64,000 nt of DNA from Thermodesulfovibrio sp. (lineage in GTDB: Bacteria > Nitrospirota > Thermodesulfovibrionia > Thermodesulfovibrionales > Thermodesulfovibrionaceae), in contig DYFF01000018.1 of NCBI GenBank assembly GCA_020725335.1, positions 62,001-126,000 of the forward strand, in the 5' to 3' direction. The notes below the pieces were generated by a model, which saw only the letters and a list, made by a program, of their open reading frames with translations, ran no database searches and was not told where the DNA came from. Made by a program: the position numbers and the translations under genes. Below, piece after piece: positions 30,951 through 39,254 of the stretch (positions are counted from its first letter, which is position 1; the number at the start of each line of letters is the position of its first letter).

Positions 30951-31975
30951 ATAACCAAAACTTTAGCGCCCCTGATTTTTCTGCTTTTTATATCAATAAT
31001 AGCTTTATTTGCCTCATTGAAATGATATTCCTCTACTTCTGGTTTTATAGAATATTTTGATGCAATACTTAAAAATTCCGAGATATCACTTCTCGTTATA
31101 TTTGTTACAGTTTTAATTTCCTTTTCTTGCCACAAATCATTTTTATAGTCAATTTTCATAAGGCTCTCTTTGTCTGTTTCCTCTTTTCTTATTGCATTGA
31201 TGATTAATCTCCCAACTGGTTTAAGATATTTCAATACAGTTAAGGGTGGATTCCAAACTGGAGTTGTATCAATGGCTGCATTTAATCTATGTGGTGGAGT
31301 TTCCTCAAAATCACCAGCCCAGTAAGCTCCCAGTTCTATTGCAAATTGTCTTTCTCTTTCAGTCCTTGAGAAGACAAATATCTTCGAATCTGGAAAGAGA
31401 TTTTTAATTATCTTTAATACAAAATGACCTGAAGCTCCAAATCCAACAAGCCCAATGTTGTCTCCTTTTTTAATTTTTGCTAATTTTAAAGCTCTATAAC
31501 CTATTGCTCCAGCACAGAAAAGAGGAGCACACTCCTCAAATTTAAGATTTTCAGGCAGAGAGAATGCAAAGTCTTCATGAATTTTAAAATACTCTGCATA
31601 ACCGCCATGGACATCTTTACCTGTAGCTTTGAAATTTTCACATAAGTTCTCAAGTCCTTTTAAGCAAAACTCACATCTACCACATGATGAATAAATCCAT
31701 CCAGCACCTACTCTATCTCCAATCTCGAATTTCTCAACTAATTTACCAACCTCTATTACCTCTCCAGCAATCTGATGTCCGGGAATTATAGGCAAAAAAG
31801 CTGGAGTTGCCCTACCCTCTATTTCATCAATCTCTGTATGACAAACTCCGCAGGCGTGTACTTTTATTAAAATTTCCCTTTCAAATAATTCAGGAGTTTC
31901 TAATTCCACAAGTTCCATGGAGTTTATCTCGCTTGTTATTTCATCTACTATTTTTGAAATTACCCAGGCTTTCAT
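30947..31975 (-). CDS. Zinc-dependent alcohol dehydrogenase (GHQ subgroup)
   Basis: NAD(P)-dependent medium-chain dehydrogenase of 342 residues. Catalytic zinc residues are visible in ACGVCHTE (C45 with the HT relay) and PGHQIAGEV (H67). Q replaces the usual E of GHE, as in the CAD2-like subgroup. The structural zinc set is CGRCEFCLKGLENLC. The nucleotide fold has GLVGFGASGHF. Substrate unknown; it may reduce aldehydes. Its promoter lies inside the peroxiredoxin terminator, and the ATG has no ribosome site, suggesting a leaderless message. Confidence 0.92.
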   Translation of the reverse strand: MKAWVISKIVDEITSEINSMELVELETPELFEREILIKVHACGVCHTEIDEIEGRATPAFLPIIPGHQIAGEVIEVGKLVEKFEIGDRVGAGWIYSSCGRCEFCLKGLENLCENFKATGKDVHGGYAEYFKIHEDFAFSLPENLKFEECAPLFCAGAIGYRALKLAKIKKGDNIGLVGFGASGHFVLKIIKNLFPDSKIFVFSRTERERQFAIELGAYWAGDFEETPPHRLNAAIDTTPVWNPPLTVLKYLKPVGRLIINAIRKEETDKESLMKIDYKNDLWQEKEIKTVTNITRSDISEFLSIASKYSIKPEVEEYHFNEANKAIIDIKSRKIRGAKVLVI

Positions 31976-31983
31976 TAAGTCTA

Positions 31984-32012
31984 ATTATAACAAAAGCAAA
32001 GCCCTCTACCAA
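31984..32012 (-). promoter_or_regulatory. Putative dehydrogenase promoter
   Basis: TTGGTA (32012-32007), 17-base spacer and perfect TATAAT (31989-31984) on the minus strand, only 8 bases before the ATG at 31975. The -35 falls in the loop of the terminator hairpin at 31996-32027. Confidence 0.6.
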
Positions 32013-32027
32013 AAAAGAGGGCTTTGC
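31991..32027 (-). terminator. Intrinsic terminator of the peroxiredoxin gene
   Basis: Perfect 12-bp stem GCAAAGCCCTCT/AGAGGGCTTTGC with an 8-base T-rich loop, followed on the minus strand by TTTTG. It lies 15 bases beyond the peroxiredoxin stop. The stem is symmetric, but the T tract favours the minus strand. Confidence 0.85.
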
Positions 32028-32041
32028 GATAAAAATATTTT

Positions 32042-32683
32042 TTATAATTTCTTATAGCAAAACCACCAATCGTAACATTCATACTGTTTTGGTCTTTCCT
32101 GGGCTGTTTTTACATCTGCTGCAGGAGGAACTATAACCTTGTCACCCAATAATTCATTATTTGGCCAACCGGCAGGAATTGCAACTTTGTTTGCATCTGA
32201 TGTCTGTAATGCCTTAACAACCCTAACAATTTCATCAATATTTCTACCAATCTCTTGAGGATAATATAGTATAATTCTCAATACTCCATTCGGATCAATA
32301 ATAAATACTGCTCTTATTGTATTAGTTCCTTTTGCTGGACTTATCATTCCAAAGTATTTTGCTATCTCTCCCATGTCATCTGCAATTATTGGGAAAGTAA
32401 TCTCTACTCCAAGCTTTTCCTTGATCCATTCAACCCATTTAATGTGAGCAAATACTTGATCGATGGAAAGACCTATTAATTCACAGTTAAGGGCTTTAAA
32501 ATCTTCGATTCTTTTTTGAAATGCTACAAATTCAGTTGTGCATACGGGAGTAAAGTCAGCAGGATGACTAAACAAAACTACCCACTTGCCAGCATACTCA
32601 CTTGGAAAATTGATGATACCATGAGTTGTTTTTACCTTTCTGTCTTCAATCTTTTCTCCTAATAATGGCATTCTTCCTTCCAT
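32042..32683 (-). CDS. Peroxiredoxin, Prx6/archaeal thioredoxin-peroxidase type
   Basis: Thiol peroxidase of 213 residues that reduces hydrogen peroxide and organic peroxides. [12 protein letters not shown] carries the peroxidatic C48. The long C-terminal domain ends [13 protein letters not shown] with C203 and C209, the paired cysteines seen in archaeal enzymes. GGAGG seven bases before the ATG at 32683 sets the start. A PerR-type box covers its -10 region, and the superoxide reductase gene is transcribed away from it. Confidence 0.95.
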   Translation of the reverse strand: MEGRMPLLGEKIEDRKVKTTHGIINFPSEYAGKWVVLFSHPADFTPVCTTEFVAFQKRIEDFKALNCELIGLSIDQVFAHIKWVEWIKEKLGVEITFPIIADDMGEIAKYFGMISPAKGTNTIRAVFIIDPNGVLRIILYYPQEIGRNIDEIVRVVKALQTSDANKVAIPAGWPNNELLGDKVIVPPAADVKTAQERPKQYECYDWWFCYKKL

Positions 32684-32705
32684 AAACACCTCCTTAAAAA
32701 TTATT

Positions 32706-32720
32706 TTATAATTATTATAA
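32706..32720. promoter_or_regulatory. PerR-type operator, perfect consensus
   Basis: TTATAATTATTATAA is a perfect 7-1-7 inverted repeat identical to the PerR box consensus TTATAATNATTATAA. It overlaps the -10 of the peroxiredoxin promoter, where a peroxide-sensing Fur-family repressor would block transcription. No perR gene lies in the window. Confidence 0.7.
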
Positions 32721-32742
32721 AATAAAAATAAATAAAAGTCAA
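32714..32742 (-). promoter_or_regulatory. Promoter of the peroxiredoxin gene
   Basis: TTGACT (32742-32737), 17-base spacer and perfect TATAAT (32719-32714). The -10 hexamer is part of the PerR-type inverted repeat. Confidence 0.75.
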
Positions 32743-32744
32743 GA

Positions 32745-32774
32745 TTGATTTAAATAGAATTTTTTCAATATAAT
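32745..32774 (+). promoter_or_regulatory. Promoter of superoxide reductase-rubredoxin
   Basis: TTGATT (32745-32750), 18-base spacer and perfect TATAAT (32769-32774), giving a leader of about 22 bases with TTGGAGGTG before the ATG at 32804. It is back to back with the peroxiredoxin promoter. Confidence 0.65.
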
Positions 32775-32803
32775 AAAGTTAGAAAAAAATTTGGAGGTGT
32801 TGT

Positions 32804-33178
32804 ATGACTCAAAAACTACAAATCTACAAGTGTGAAAAATGTGGAAACATTGTAGAAGTTTTGCATGAAGGAGTAGGTCAATTAGTATGCTGTGGTCAAC
32901 CTATGAAACTTTTTACAGAAAATACAGTTGATGCGGCTTTAGAAAAACACGTTCCAGTTATTGAAAAAGTAGATGAAGGGTTTAAAGTAAAAGTCGGAAG
33001 TGTTGCTCATCCTATGGAAGAAAAACATTATATTGAATGGATTGAAATCATAGCTGATGGTAAGGTTTATAGAGAATTTTTAACTCCTGGTCAGTCACCT
33101 GAAGCTACCTTCTGTGTAAAAGCCAATCAAGTTACAGCAAGAGAATATTGTAATATACATGGCCTTTGGAAAGCTTAA
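32804..33178 (+). CDS. dfx: Superoxide reductase (2Fe desulfoferrodoxin)
   Basis: Reduces superoxide to peroxide without making oxygen, a defence typical of anaerobes. The 124 residues hold an N-terminal desulforedoxin centre (C10, C13, C29, C30). The SOR site has K48, H49, H69, H75, C116 and H119, all present. Rubredoxin, the usual electron donor, follows 14 bases later, and the peroxide-removing peroxiredoxin is divergent, so the locus covers both steps. Confidence 0.96.
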   Translation: MTQKLQIYKCEKCGNIVEVLHEGVGQLVCCGQPMKLFTENTVDAALEKHVPVIEKVDEGFKVKVGSVAHPMEEKHYIEWIEIIADGKVYREFLTPGQSPEATFCVKANQVTAREYCNIHGLWKA

Positions 33179-33192
33179 TTTGGAGAAATATT

Positions 33193-33375
33193 ATGTCAGA
33201 AGATAAAAAAGAGCAGCCTTGGGTATGTGGTAGATGCGGATATATATATGATCCTAAAAAGGGAGATAAAAAAGGAAAAATTACTCCTGGAATTCCATTT
33301 GAAGAATTGGCAGAAGAATGGGTTTGTCCCCTATGCGGAGCATCAAAAAAAATATTTAAACCCATGCTTGGATAA
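33193..33375 (+). CDS. Rubredoxin
   Basis: One-iron electron carrier of 60 residues with the two CxxC knuckles WVCGRCGYIYDP and WVCPLCGASKKIF. GGAG seven bases before the ATG at 33193 sets the start; the longer in-frame reading overlaps the superoxide reductase end. The region between the knuckles (KKGDKKGKITPGIPFEELAEE) is of normal rubredoxin length. Likely donor to the superoxide reductase. Confidence 0.95.
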   Translation: MSEDKKEQPWVCGRCGYIYDPKKGDKKGKITPGIPFEELAEEWVCPLCGASKKIFKPMLG

Positions 33376-33385
33376 GATGAATAAA

Positions 33386-33420
33386 GAGGTGGGAGATACT
33401 TCTCCCACCTCCACTATTTT
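33386..33420 (+). terminator. Hairpin after rubredoxin
   Basis: Perfect 11-bp stem GAGGTGGGAGA/TCTCCCACCTC with loop TACT, followed by CACTATTTT. The T tract is broken, but the stem is very GC-rich for this genome. It separates rubredoxin from tilS. Confidence 0.7.
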
Positions 33421-33463
33421 GATAAAGTATTCAATTTATTTCAAATTTTGTTAAAATTCATAA

Positions 33464-34849
33464 ATGCGCCAATTTATTAATAAAGTAATTGATACGATAG
33501 AAAAATATAATATGTTGTCCTTTAGTGACCACGTTCTCGTAGGATTATCTGGTGGTCCTGATTCTGTATGTCTTCTATTAACATTAAATAAATTGAAATC
33601 TAAGTATAATCTAAGAATATCTGCCATTTATATAGATCACAGGTTGAGACCGAACGATATTCCAAAAGAAATAGAGTTTTGTAAAAAATTGTGTGATGAT
33701 TTAAATGTAACTTTTTACACCCATTCAATAAATGTGAAAGAGTTTGCATTAAAAGAGAAGATTAACTTGCAAGAAGCAGCAAGAATTTTAAGATATGCAA
33801 CTTTTGATCAGATAAGTATCAATATAAAAGCTGGCAAAATTGCTTTAGGTCACAATGCAGATGATCAAGCAGAAACAGTAATAATGAGATTACTAAGAGG
33901 AGCAGGGCCTGCAGGTTTAGGCGGAATTCCTCCAGTAAGAAAAAAGATAATAAGACCTTTGATAGAAGTTGAAAGAACAGAAATAGAAGAGTTTCTCAAT
34001 AAAAATAAAGTCAACTTTATGTTTGATTTTTCCAATGTAAATACTGAGTATATGCGAAACAAAATAAGACATATTCTAATGCCAGCTATTAAAAAAATCT
34101 CACCTCAAGCAACAAAAATAATATCAAAAACCGCAGATATAATCCGAGAAGAAAATGACTATATAAACGTATCTGTGACAAAAGCTTTAATGAGATTAAT
34201 GAGTAGAAAGACTGATCAGAGAGTAGAACTATTCTGTAATCCGATGGAAGTTCTTAATATCGTAATTTTAAGGAGAGCTTTAAGGGTTGCTATTGATAGT
34301 GTTAGAGATTTAAAAGGCATAGAATTTAATCATATAGAAGAAATAATTAGATTAATAAAAAAAGGTAAACCAGGAGACAGAATTTACTTGCCAAAAGGAA
34401 TAAGAGCTATAAAAGGTTATTCAACTATCATAATTACATCGGAACCTCCCCAAAAGCTTTCAATTTATCAAATAGATATCCCTAAGCCTGTATATCTAAA
34501 AGAAAATTCGATGACTGTTGATATCAAAGAAATCTCCATAGAGGATATACAGGATTACGGAAACGGTAAAAATTTAATTTATATTGACGCTGATAAAATA
34601 AAATTTCCCTTAATAATTAGACCAAGGAAAGAGGGTGATTATTTTTATCCCTTTGGTTTTGGAAAGAAGAAAAAACTTCAGGACTTTTTTGTAGATGAAA
34701 AAATTCCAAGAGACGAAAGAGATTTGATACCAATAATTGAAAGTGAGGGTAATATAGTTTGTATAGTAGGTTATAGACTTGACGACAGATATAAAATTGA
34801 TCATAATACTACAAGATGTTTACAAATAAAGGTCATACCGAAACTTTAA
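33464..34849 (+). CDS. tilS: tRNA(Ile)-lysidine synthase
   Basis: Converts C34 of tRNA-Ile(CAU) to lysidine so that it reads AUA. The 461 residues have the PP-loop SGGPDS (29-34), the conserved GHNADDQAETVIMRLLRG and a C-terminal domain with RPRKEGDYFYPFG and KKKLQDFFVDEKIPRDERD. No ribosome site precedes the ATG; TAAAAT lies six bases before it, so it might be leaderless. Its end overlaps the next gene by 34 bases. Confidence 0.96.
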   Translation: MRQFINKVIDTIEKYNMLSFSDHVLVGLSGGPDSVCLLLTLNKLKSKYNLRISAIYIDHRLRPNDIPKEIEFCKKLCDDLNVTFYTHSINVKEFALKEKINLQEAARILRYATFDQISINIKAGKIALGHNADDQAETVIMRLLRGAGPAGLGGIPPVRKKIIRPLIEVERTEIEEFLNKNKVNFMFDFSNVNTEYMRNKIRHILMPAIKKISPQATKIISKTADIIREENDYINVSVTKALMRLMSRKTDQRVELFCNPMEVLNIVILRRALRVAIDSVRDLKGIEFNHIEEIIRLIKKGKPGDRIYLPKGIRAIKGYSTIIITSEPPQKLSIYQIDIPKPVYLKENSMTVDIKEISIEDIQDYGNGKNLIYIDADKIKFPLIIRPRKEGDYFYPFGFGKKKKLQDFFVDEKIPRDERDLIPIIESEGNIVCIVGYRLDDRYKIDHNTTRCLQIKVIPKL

Positions 34850-35976
34850 TATTTTTTTTATTTTCAATATTTATTTTCTTATTTTTCCCTCTCTTATCCT
34901 TCGGAAGTGATGATTTAGAGAAGACTTTAAAATCCAAAATAGAAGAAATAAATAAAAAATTTCTTCCTTCTTTAATTCCTCTTGAAAATGGTATTGCTGT
35001 ATCTTTTTTTAAAGATGTAGCATTAGCTCCTTCATCAATTATAGAGGATAATAAAAAAATTTTAGCTATCGATTCTAAACTTAAAATATCTCTATTTAAA
35101 ACTGAAGATATAACAAAGGGAGTAGAATTCAAAAATCCCGATAAAAATGCAGATATATTTTTTCTTTTAACATATGATGACTCTTTTAAAATATTATTAG
35201 TAGATGGAAAAATTGAGGAAAATTCAATAAAAATCTCGGGCAAACACAACTTAGGTTCCATGTTGGTTTCCATAGATTTAAACCCCTTAGGAATTGTAGT
35301 AACAAATGATGACAACTTATCTGAAGTCCTAATAATTAAATCATTCGAGCAAGAAATAATGAAATTAATCAACAGAAAATCTGGATGGATTGGTATTCAA
35401 GGACAAACTGTTACAGATGATTTGAAAAAAATTTTATTTACTAATTACGGGGTTGTAGTGACTAATGTTTATCAGGGTGGACCTGCCTATAAAGCTGGTA
35501 TTAAAAGAGGCGATGTAATAATTGAAGCAGATATGTTAACAATTAAAGATATTAAAGATTTGCAAAATCTCCTCAGTACAAAATTTTCAGGAGAAAATAT
35601 TCAACTTATAATTTTGAGAAGTGGTACAAGAACAGAAGTCAGTTTAACTCTGGAAGACCCTCCCGAAATGATAACTAATGTAAAAACTCAACCTTTAGCA
35701 ATACCTGGTTTAGAACTTACAGAAATTCCTCCTAATTTCAAGCAATCTCTTAGGGAAAATATCAAGGGTGTTTTTGTTAATAATATCACAGAAAACAGTC
35801 CTGTGCTTGGGATTTTAAAAAAAGGTGATATTATTATTGAGTTAAACAAAAGAGAAATTAATAATATTCAAGATTTTTATGAAGTCCTATCAAAATCAAC
35901 GGGTGATTTACTCATACTTGTTTACAGACAGAACAATTTTCAATATGTAATAATACCTTCGCAAAAATTTCGTTAG
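34816..35976 (+). CDS. Exported HtrA-like protein with two PDZ domains and no catalytic triad
   Basis: A 386-residue protein with a signal peptide (about 1-30, LIFFLFSIFIFLFFPLLSFG). Residues about 35-185 look like a degenerate trypsin fold. VALAPSSIIED aligns with the HtrA TNNHV site but has Ser for His. ADIFFLL fits the Asp site. HNLGSMLVSIDLNPLGIVV fits GNSGGPLV with Leu for the catalytic Ser. PDZ1 (about 190-280) contains VYQGGPAYKAGIKRGDVII; PDZ2 (about 297-386) contains SPVLGILKKGDIIIELN. The HtrA alignment is my own by eye. If right, this is a periplasmic binding or regulatory protein rather than a protease. Its 3' end overlaps hemW by 65 bases. Confidence 0.75.
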   Translation: MFTNKGHTETLIFFLFSIFIFLFFPLLSFGSDDLEKTLKSKIEEINKKFLPSLIPLENGIAVSFFKDVALAPSSIIEDNKKILAIDSKLKISLFKTEDITKGVEFKNPDKNADIFFLLTYDDSFKILLVDGKIEENSIKISGKHNLGSMLVSIDLNPLGIVVTNDDNLSEVLIIKSFEQEIMKLINRKSGWIGIQGQTVTDDLKKILFTNYGVVVTNVYQGGPAYKAGIKRGDVIIEADMLTIKDIKDLQNLLSTKFSGENIQLIILRSGTRTEVSLTLEDPPEMITNVKTQPLAIPGLELTEIPPNFKQSLRENIKGVFVNNITENSPVLGILKKGDIIIELNKREINNIQDFYEVLSKSTGDLLILVYRQNNFQYVIIPSQKFR

Positions 35977-37051
35977 AAAGTAGCATTCCCTTATCAGTTA
36001 GAGATACTTTATTACCATTAATCCTTGTTAACTTTAATTTTTCAAGCTCTTCAAAAAAATTAATAAGACATAAACTATCTAATGTTATTCCTTGTTTCAT
36101 TCTTAATCCCAATATAATCTTTTCTTTTAATTCTTCGATACCTTTAATTTCATATTCTCTAATCCATGGTAATTTATTTTTACTCAAGTATTTAAAGTAT
36201 AAAGAAATATTTCCAGGGTTATAAAATCTCCAACCATTTAAATAGGAAAAGGCAGCAGGTCCTAAACCAAGATAAGCCATTCTTTGCCAATATGCAATAT
36301 TATGTAAACTTTCGTAATTTTGTCTGGCAAAATTAGAAATCTCATATTTATAAAAACCTTTTTCATCCAAAAATTCAGAGGCAAAAAGGTACATTTGTTC
36401 AATAGCATCGTCATTCAAAAGATTTATTTTTCCATTTTTGAGATTCTTTTCCATTGGTGTTCCTCTCTCAATCGTAAGTTCATAAATGGAAATATGCTTA
36501 ATTTCTAATGAAGTAGCTGCTTTTAGTGAAAACTTAAAATTGTCCAAAGTTTGTTTAGGTATTCCATATATCAAATCGACTGATATATTTTCTATACCGG
36601 AATTTTTTATTATATGAGCCGTTTTAATTATATCCTTAACATTGTGAATTCTTCCTAAAATTTTTAATTCTGAATCTAAGAATGATTGAGCTCCTATGCT
36701 TATTCTGTTAATACCATAGGATTTAAATAAATTAATTTTCTCTTGTGTAATTGTTCCTGGATTAACTTCTATTGTAAACTCAATATCTTTGTCAATTTTG
36801 TAATTTTTCAAAAGAGTTTGAAGAATTATCTCTAAATACTTAACCGGAAGACAACTTGGTGTTCCTCCTCCAATATATATAGTTTTTATAAGATGAGGCA
36901 AATTTCTTGTTAATTCTATTTCCTTTAAAATAGCTGAAATAAAAAGTTTTACTCTCTCTTCACGGTATGGTAAAGAATAAAATCCACAATAATTACATTT
37001 TTTTATACAGAAAGGAATATGTAAGTAGAGGGATGAAAAATTCTTTGGCAT
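35912..37051 (-). CDS. hemW: Heme chaperone HemW (radical SAM)
   Basis: Oxygen-independent coproporphyrinogen oxidase family member of the HemW branch, thought to deliver heme. The 379 residues have YLHIPFCIKKCNYCGFYS with CxxxCxxC. The final C of the HemN-type CxxCxC motif is replaced by F, as in HemW. IYIGGGTPSCLP, EVNPGTI and RISIGAQS follow. The last codons run 65 bases into the opposing HtrA-like gene. Its ATG is 17 bases from the divergent radical SAM gene. Confidence 0.93.
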   Translation of the reverse strand: MPKNFSSLYLHIPFCIKKCNYCGFYSLPYREERVKLFISAILKEIELTRNLPHLIKTIYIGGGTPSCLPVKYLEIILQTLLKNYKIDKDIEFTIEVNPGTITQEKINLFKSYGINRISIGAQSFLDSELKILGRIHNVKDIIKTAHIIKNSGIENISVDLIYGIPKQTLDNFKFSLKAATSLEIKHISIYELTIERGTPMEKNLKNGKINLLNDDAIEQMYLFASEFLDEKGFYKYEISNFARQNYESLHNIAYWQRMAYLGLGPAAFSYLNGWRFYNPGNISLYFKYLSKNKLPWIREYEIKGIEELKEKIILGLRMKQGITLDSLCLINFFEELEKLKLTRINGNKVSLTDKGMLLSNEIFAKVLLHIENCSVCKQV

Positions 37052-37055
37052 TCTC

Positions 37056-37062
37056 TATAATA
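37056..37062. promoter_or_regulatory. Overlapping divergent -10 elements between hemW and the radical SAM gene
   Basis: TATAAT (37056-37061) lies 7 bases before the plus-strand ATG at 37069, and TATTAT (37062-37057 on the minus strand) lies 5 bases before the hemW ATG at 37051. No good -35 is obvious on either side. Both messages would start at or next to the start codons. Confidence 0.4.
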
Positions 37063-37068
37063 ACTTAA

Positions 37069-38049
37069 ATGAATATATTGGAAAAATTATTTTTTCCTAA
37101 GTTAAATTGGGTTCAACTCGAAATTTCAGGGCTTTGTAATGCCAGATGTTTCTACTGTCCCCATACAATTTACAGAAAAGATTGGAGAAGTAGGAATTTC
37201 TCATTTGGAGAATTTTTAAAACTTGCTCCTTATTTTGAAAAAATTAAACTATTATATTTACAAGGATGGGGAGAGCCTTTTTGTAATCCTGAATTTTTTA
37301 ATATTTTAAAATTTGCAAAAGAAAAAAACTGCGTAGTTGGTACAACAACAAATGGGATGCTATTAGAAGATATCCAATTAGAAAGAATAGTTAATTTAAA
37401 ACTTGATATAATTGCCTTTTCTCTAACTGGAATAGAAAAAAATGATGTATTAAGAGAAGGAACAAAAATTGAAAGAATCTTTCAGGTGATAAAAGAATTG
37501 AATTCTATAAAAACAAGAAAAAGAACGCTTTATCCCAAGATTAACATAGCATACATGTTACTTAAATCTAACATAGAAGAGTTAGACGAGATTCCATTTA
37601 TATTCAAGGACAAAGGAATTAATGATATTATAATAAGCTTATTAGATTTTATTCCTGAAGATAAGTTAACTAATGAATCAATTGTCCCAAAAACAGAAGT
37701 GGAATACGAAGAATTTAAAAATAAATTTTTAAAAATTAAAAATTTAGGGATACAAAATAATCTAAATATCTATTTCAACCTATCCCATCCCTATAAAAAA
37801 AGAGACATATGTTCAGAACAGCCAAACAATTCTTTATTTATCAACTCCCTTGGTTATGTTGCACCATGTGTATTCAAGGGTATCCCATTGGAAAGAAAAG
37901 ATAATTTATATTTCGGTAATATAAATGAAAAAACACTCTTTAAAATATGGAATGATAAAGATTATAAAAATTTCAGAAAAATCTTCTATTCAGGCAAAAT
38001 TCCTTACGCATGCGAGGCTTGTAATAAATTAAGAATATGGGAATATTAG
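37069..38049 (+). CDS. Radical SAM protein with SPASM-like C-terminus
   Basis: A 326-residue enzyme of unknown substrate. The 4Fe-4S/SAM motif is ISGLCNARCFYCPH; LYLQGWGEPFCNPEF follows as the GGEP-like SAM-binding segment. The C-terminal part has cysteines in RDICSEQ, YVAPCVF and YACEACNKLRIW, typical of a SPASM or twitch auxiliary cluster, with NINEKTLFKIWND as in that family. No precursor peptide gene is adjacent, so a peptide-modifying role is possible but unsupported. It converges on the phosphoesterase gene with 3 bases between stops. Confidence 0.85.
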   Translation: MNILEKLFFPKLNWVQLEISGLCNARCFYCPHTIYRKDWRSRNFSFGEFLKLAPYFEKIKLLYLQGWGEPFCNPEFFNILKFAKEKNCVVGTTTNGMLLEDIQLERIVNLKLDIIAFSLTGIEKNDVLREGTKIERIFQVIKELNSIKTRKRTLYPKINIAYMLLKSNIEELDEIPFIFKDKGINDIIISLLDFIPEDKLTNESIVPKTEVEYEEFKNKFLKIKNLGIQNNLNIYFNLSHPYKKRDICSEQPNNSLFINSLGYVAPCVFKGIPLERKDNLYFGNINEKTLFKIWNDKDYKNFRKIFYSGKIPYACEACNKLRIWEY

Positions 38050-38052
38050 AAA

Positions 38053-39174
38053 TTAATCTTTCCTTATTTCAATAACCGTTATCTCTGGCTTTGCAAATAT
38101 TCTTATAGGTGGGCCCCAAGTTCCTGTACCTCTGCTAATATATAAGTAACAGTTATCAGAATTTACAAAGCAACCTGCCTGTTTAGGATAATAAAGTTCC
38201 GTGATAATACTAAATGGGAAAAACTGCCCTTTATGTGTATGCCCTGAAAGTTGAAGATCAAATAAGCCTTGTGAGTTACTATCAATAATTGGCCTATGTT
38301 TAAGTAAGAGAATAAAACCTTTGTTTTTGAATTTTTCCAAGAGTTCATGTTCTGAAATATTAAAAAATTGTCCAAATCTTTTTGCTTCAGGATCGTCTAC
38401 TCCAATAATGCTTAAATTTAAATTCTCAAAGTATATGCCTTCATATCTTAAAATTGTAAATCCTGATTTTTCAATAAATGATAGAGACTGTTTTAAATCT
38501 GCATAAAATTCATGATTACCTGTTATTGCATATTTACCATAAGTTGGTTTCAAGCTGTCTAAAATTGCCGCAACTTTATCTAATTTGTCTATTTGTCTAT
38601 CTACAAGATCACCCGTAGAAACAACGATATCTGGCTTGATTTCATTGATTTTGTCTACAATTGCCTTTACTTGTTTTTCTCTTATTAGTAAGCCGATATG
38701 AACATCAGAAATCTGAACTATTTTAATGTTTTTAGTTATTTTATCCGTTTTAATTAAAAATCTTTCTATCTCAATATGTTTGGCTTCAAAGTAACCGTAA
38801 ATAACTAATAATATTGATATAATCAAGGGAAAGAAAAAACAAATTTTTCTTGATATAATAAATTCTTTTGTGAAATTTTTGTTTAAAAAGGACAATAAAA
38901 GCCTTATAAAATCAGTTATAAGCCCAAAGAATAAAAAAAGAAGTATAAATGCCATCCATAAATATCCTATCCATGACAGAGAAACTGCGAAAGTTTCAAA
39001 TCCCTGTTTTTCAGAATATCTTATTATTGCTGGAGAAAAAATCATTAATGTTAGAAAAGACATTAAGATAAATTTAGCAATAATACCAAAACTAACTATT
39101 GATTTTAACTTTAAATAAAAGTAAATATTAATCAAGCCATATAAAGTGAAAAAAACAATAAAAAATAATCTCAT
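38053..39174 (-). CDS. Membrane-anchored metallophosphoesterase
   Basis: A 373-residue protein with about four N-terminal membrane segments (2-21, 29-51, 62-97, 111-128) and a calcineurin-like domain: VQISDVHIG, STGDLVDRQ, ITGNHEFY, LLLKHRP and LSGHTHKGQ supply the dimetal ligands. This layout resembles YaeI/YkuE-type enzymes, some of which act on lipid phosphates; the substrate here is unknown. No ribosome site precedes the ATG; TAAAAT lies 6 bases upstream. Confidence 0.88.
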   Translation of the reverse strand: MRLFFIVFFTLYGLINIYFYLKLKSIVSFGIIAKFILMSFLTLMIFSPAIIRYSEKQGFETFAVSLSWIGYLWMAFILLFLFFGLITDFIRLLLSFLNKNFTKEFIISRKICFFFPLIISILLVIYGYFEAKHIEIERFLIKTDKITKNIKIVQISDVHIGLLIREKQVKAIVDKINEIKPDIVVSTGDLVDRQIDKLDKVAAILDSLKPTYGKYAITGNHEFYADLKQSLSFIEKSGFTILRYEGIYFENLNLSIIGVDDPEAKRFGQFFNISEHELLEKFKNKGFILLLKHRPIIDSNSQGLFDLQLSGHTHKGQFFPFSIITELYYPKQAGCFVNSDNCYLYISRGTGTWGPPIRIFAKPEITVIEIRKD

Positions 39175-39254
39175 TAAAATATTTTAAAAAAAATTGTTAC
39201 AAAATTGCTTATTTTATTGTAGAATTATAAAAAAAACAATTTCGGGGGTGTTCT

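Noticed and set aside
33166-33192. Longer rubredoxin reading starting inside the superoxide reductase gene
   Set aside because: GGAG supports the ATG at 33193, and the extra residues do not fit rubredoxin.
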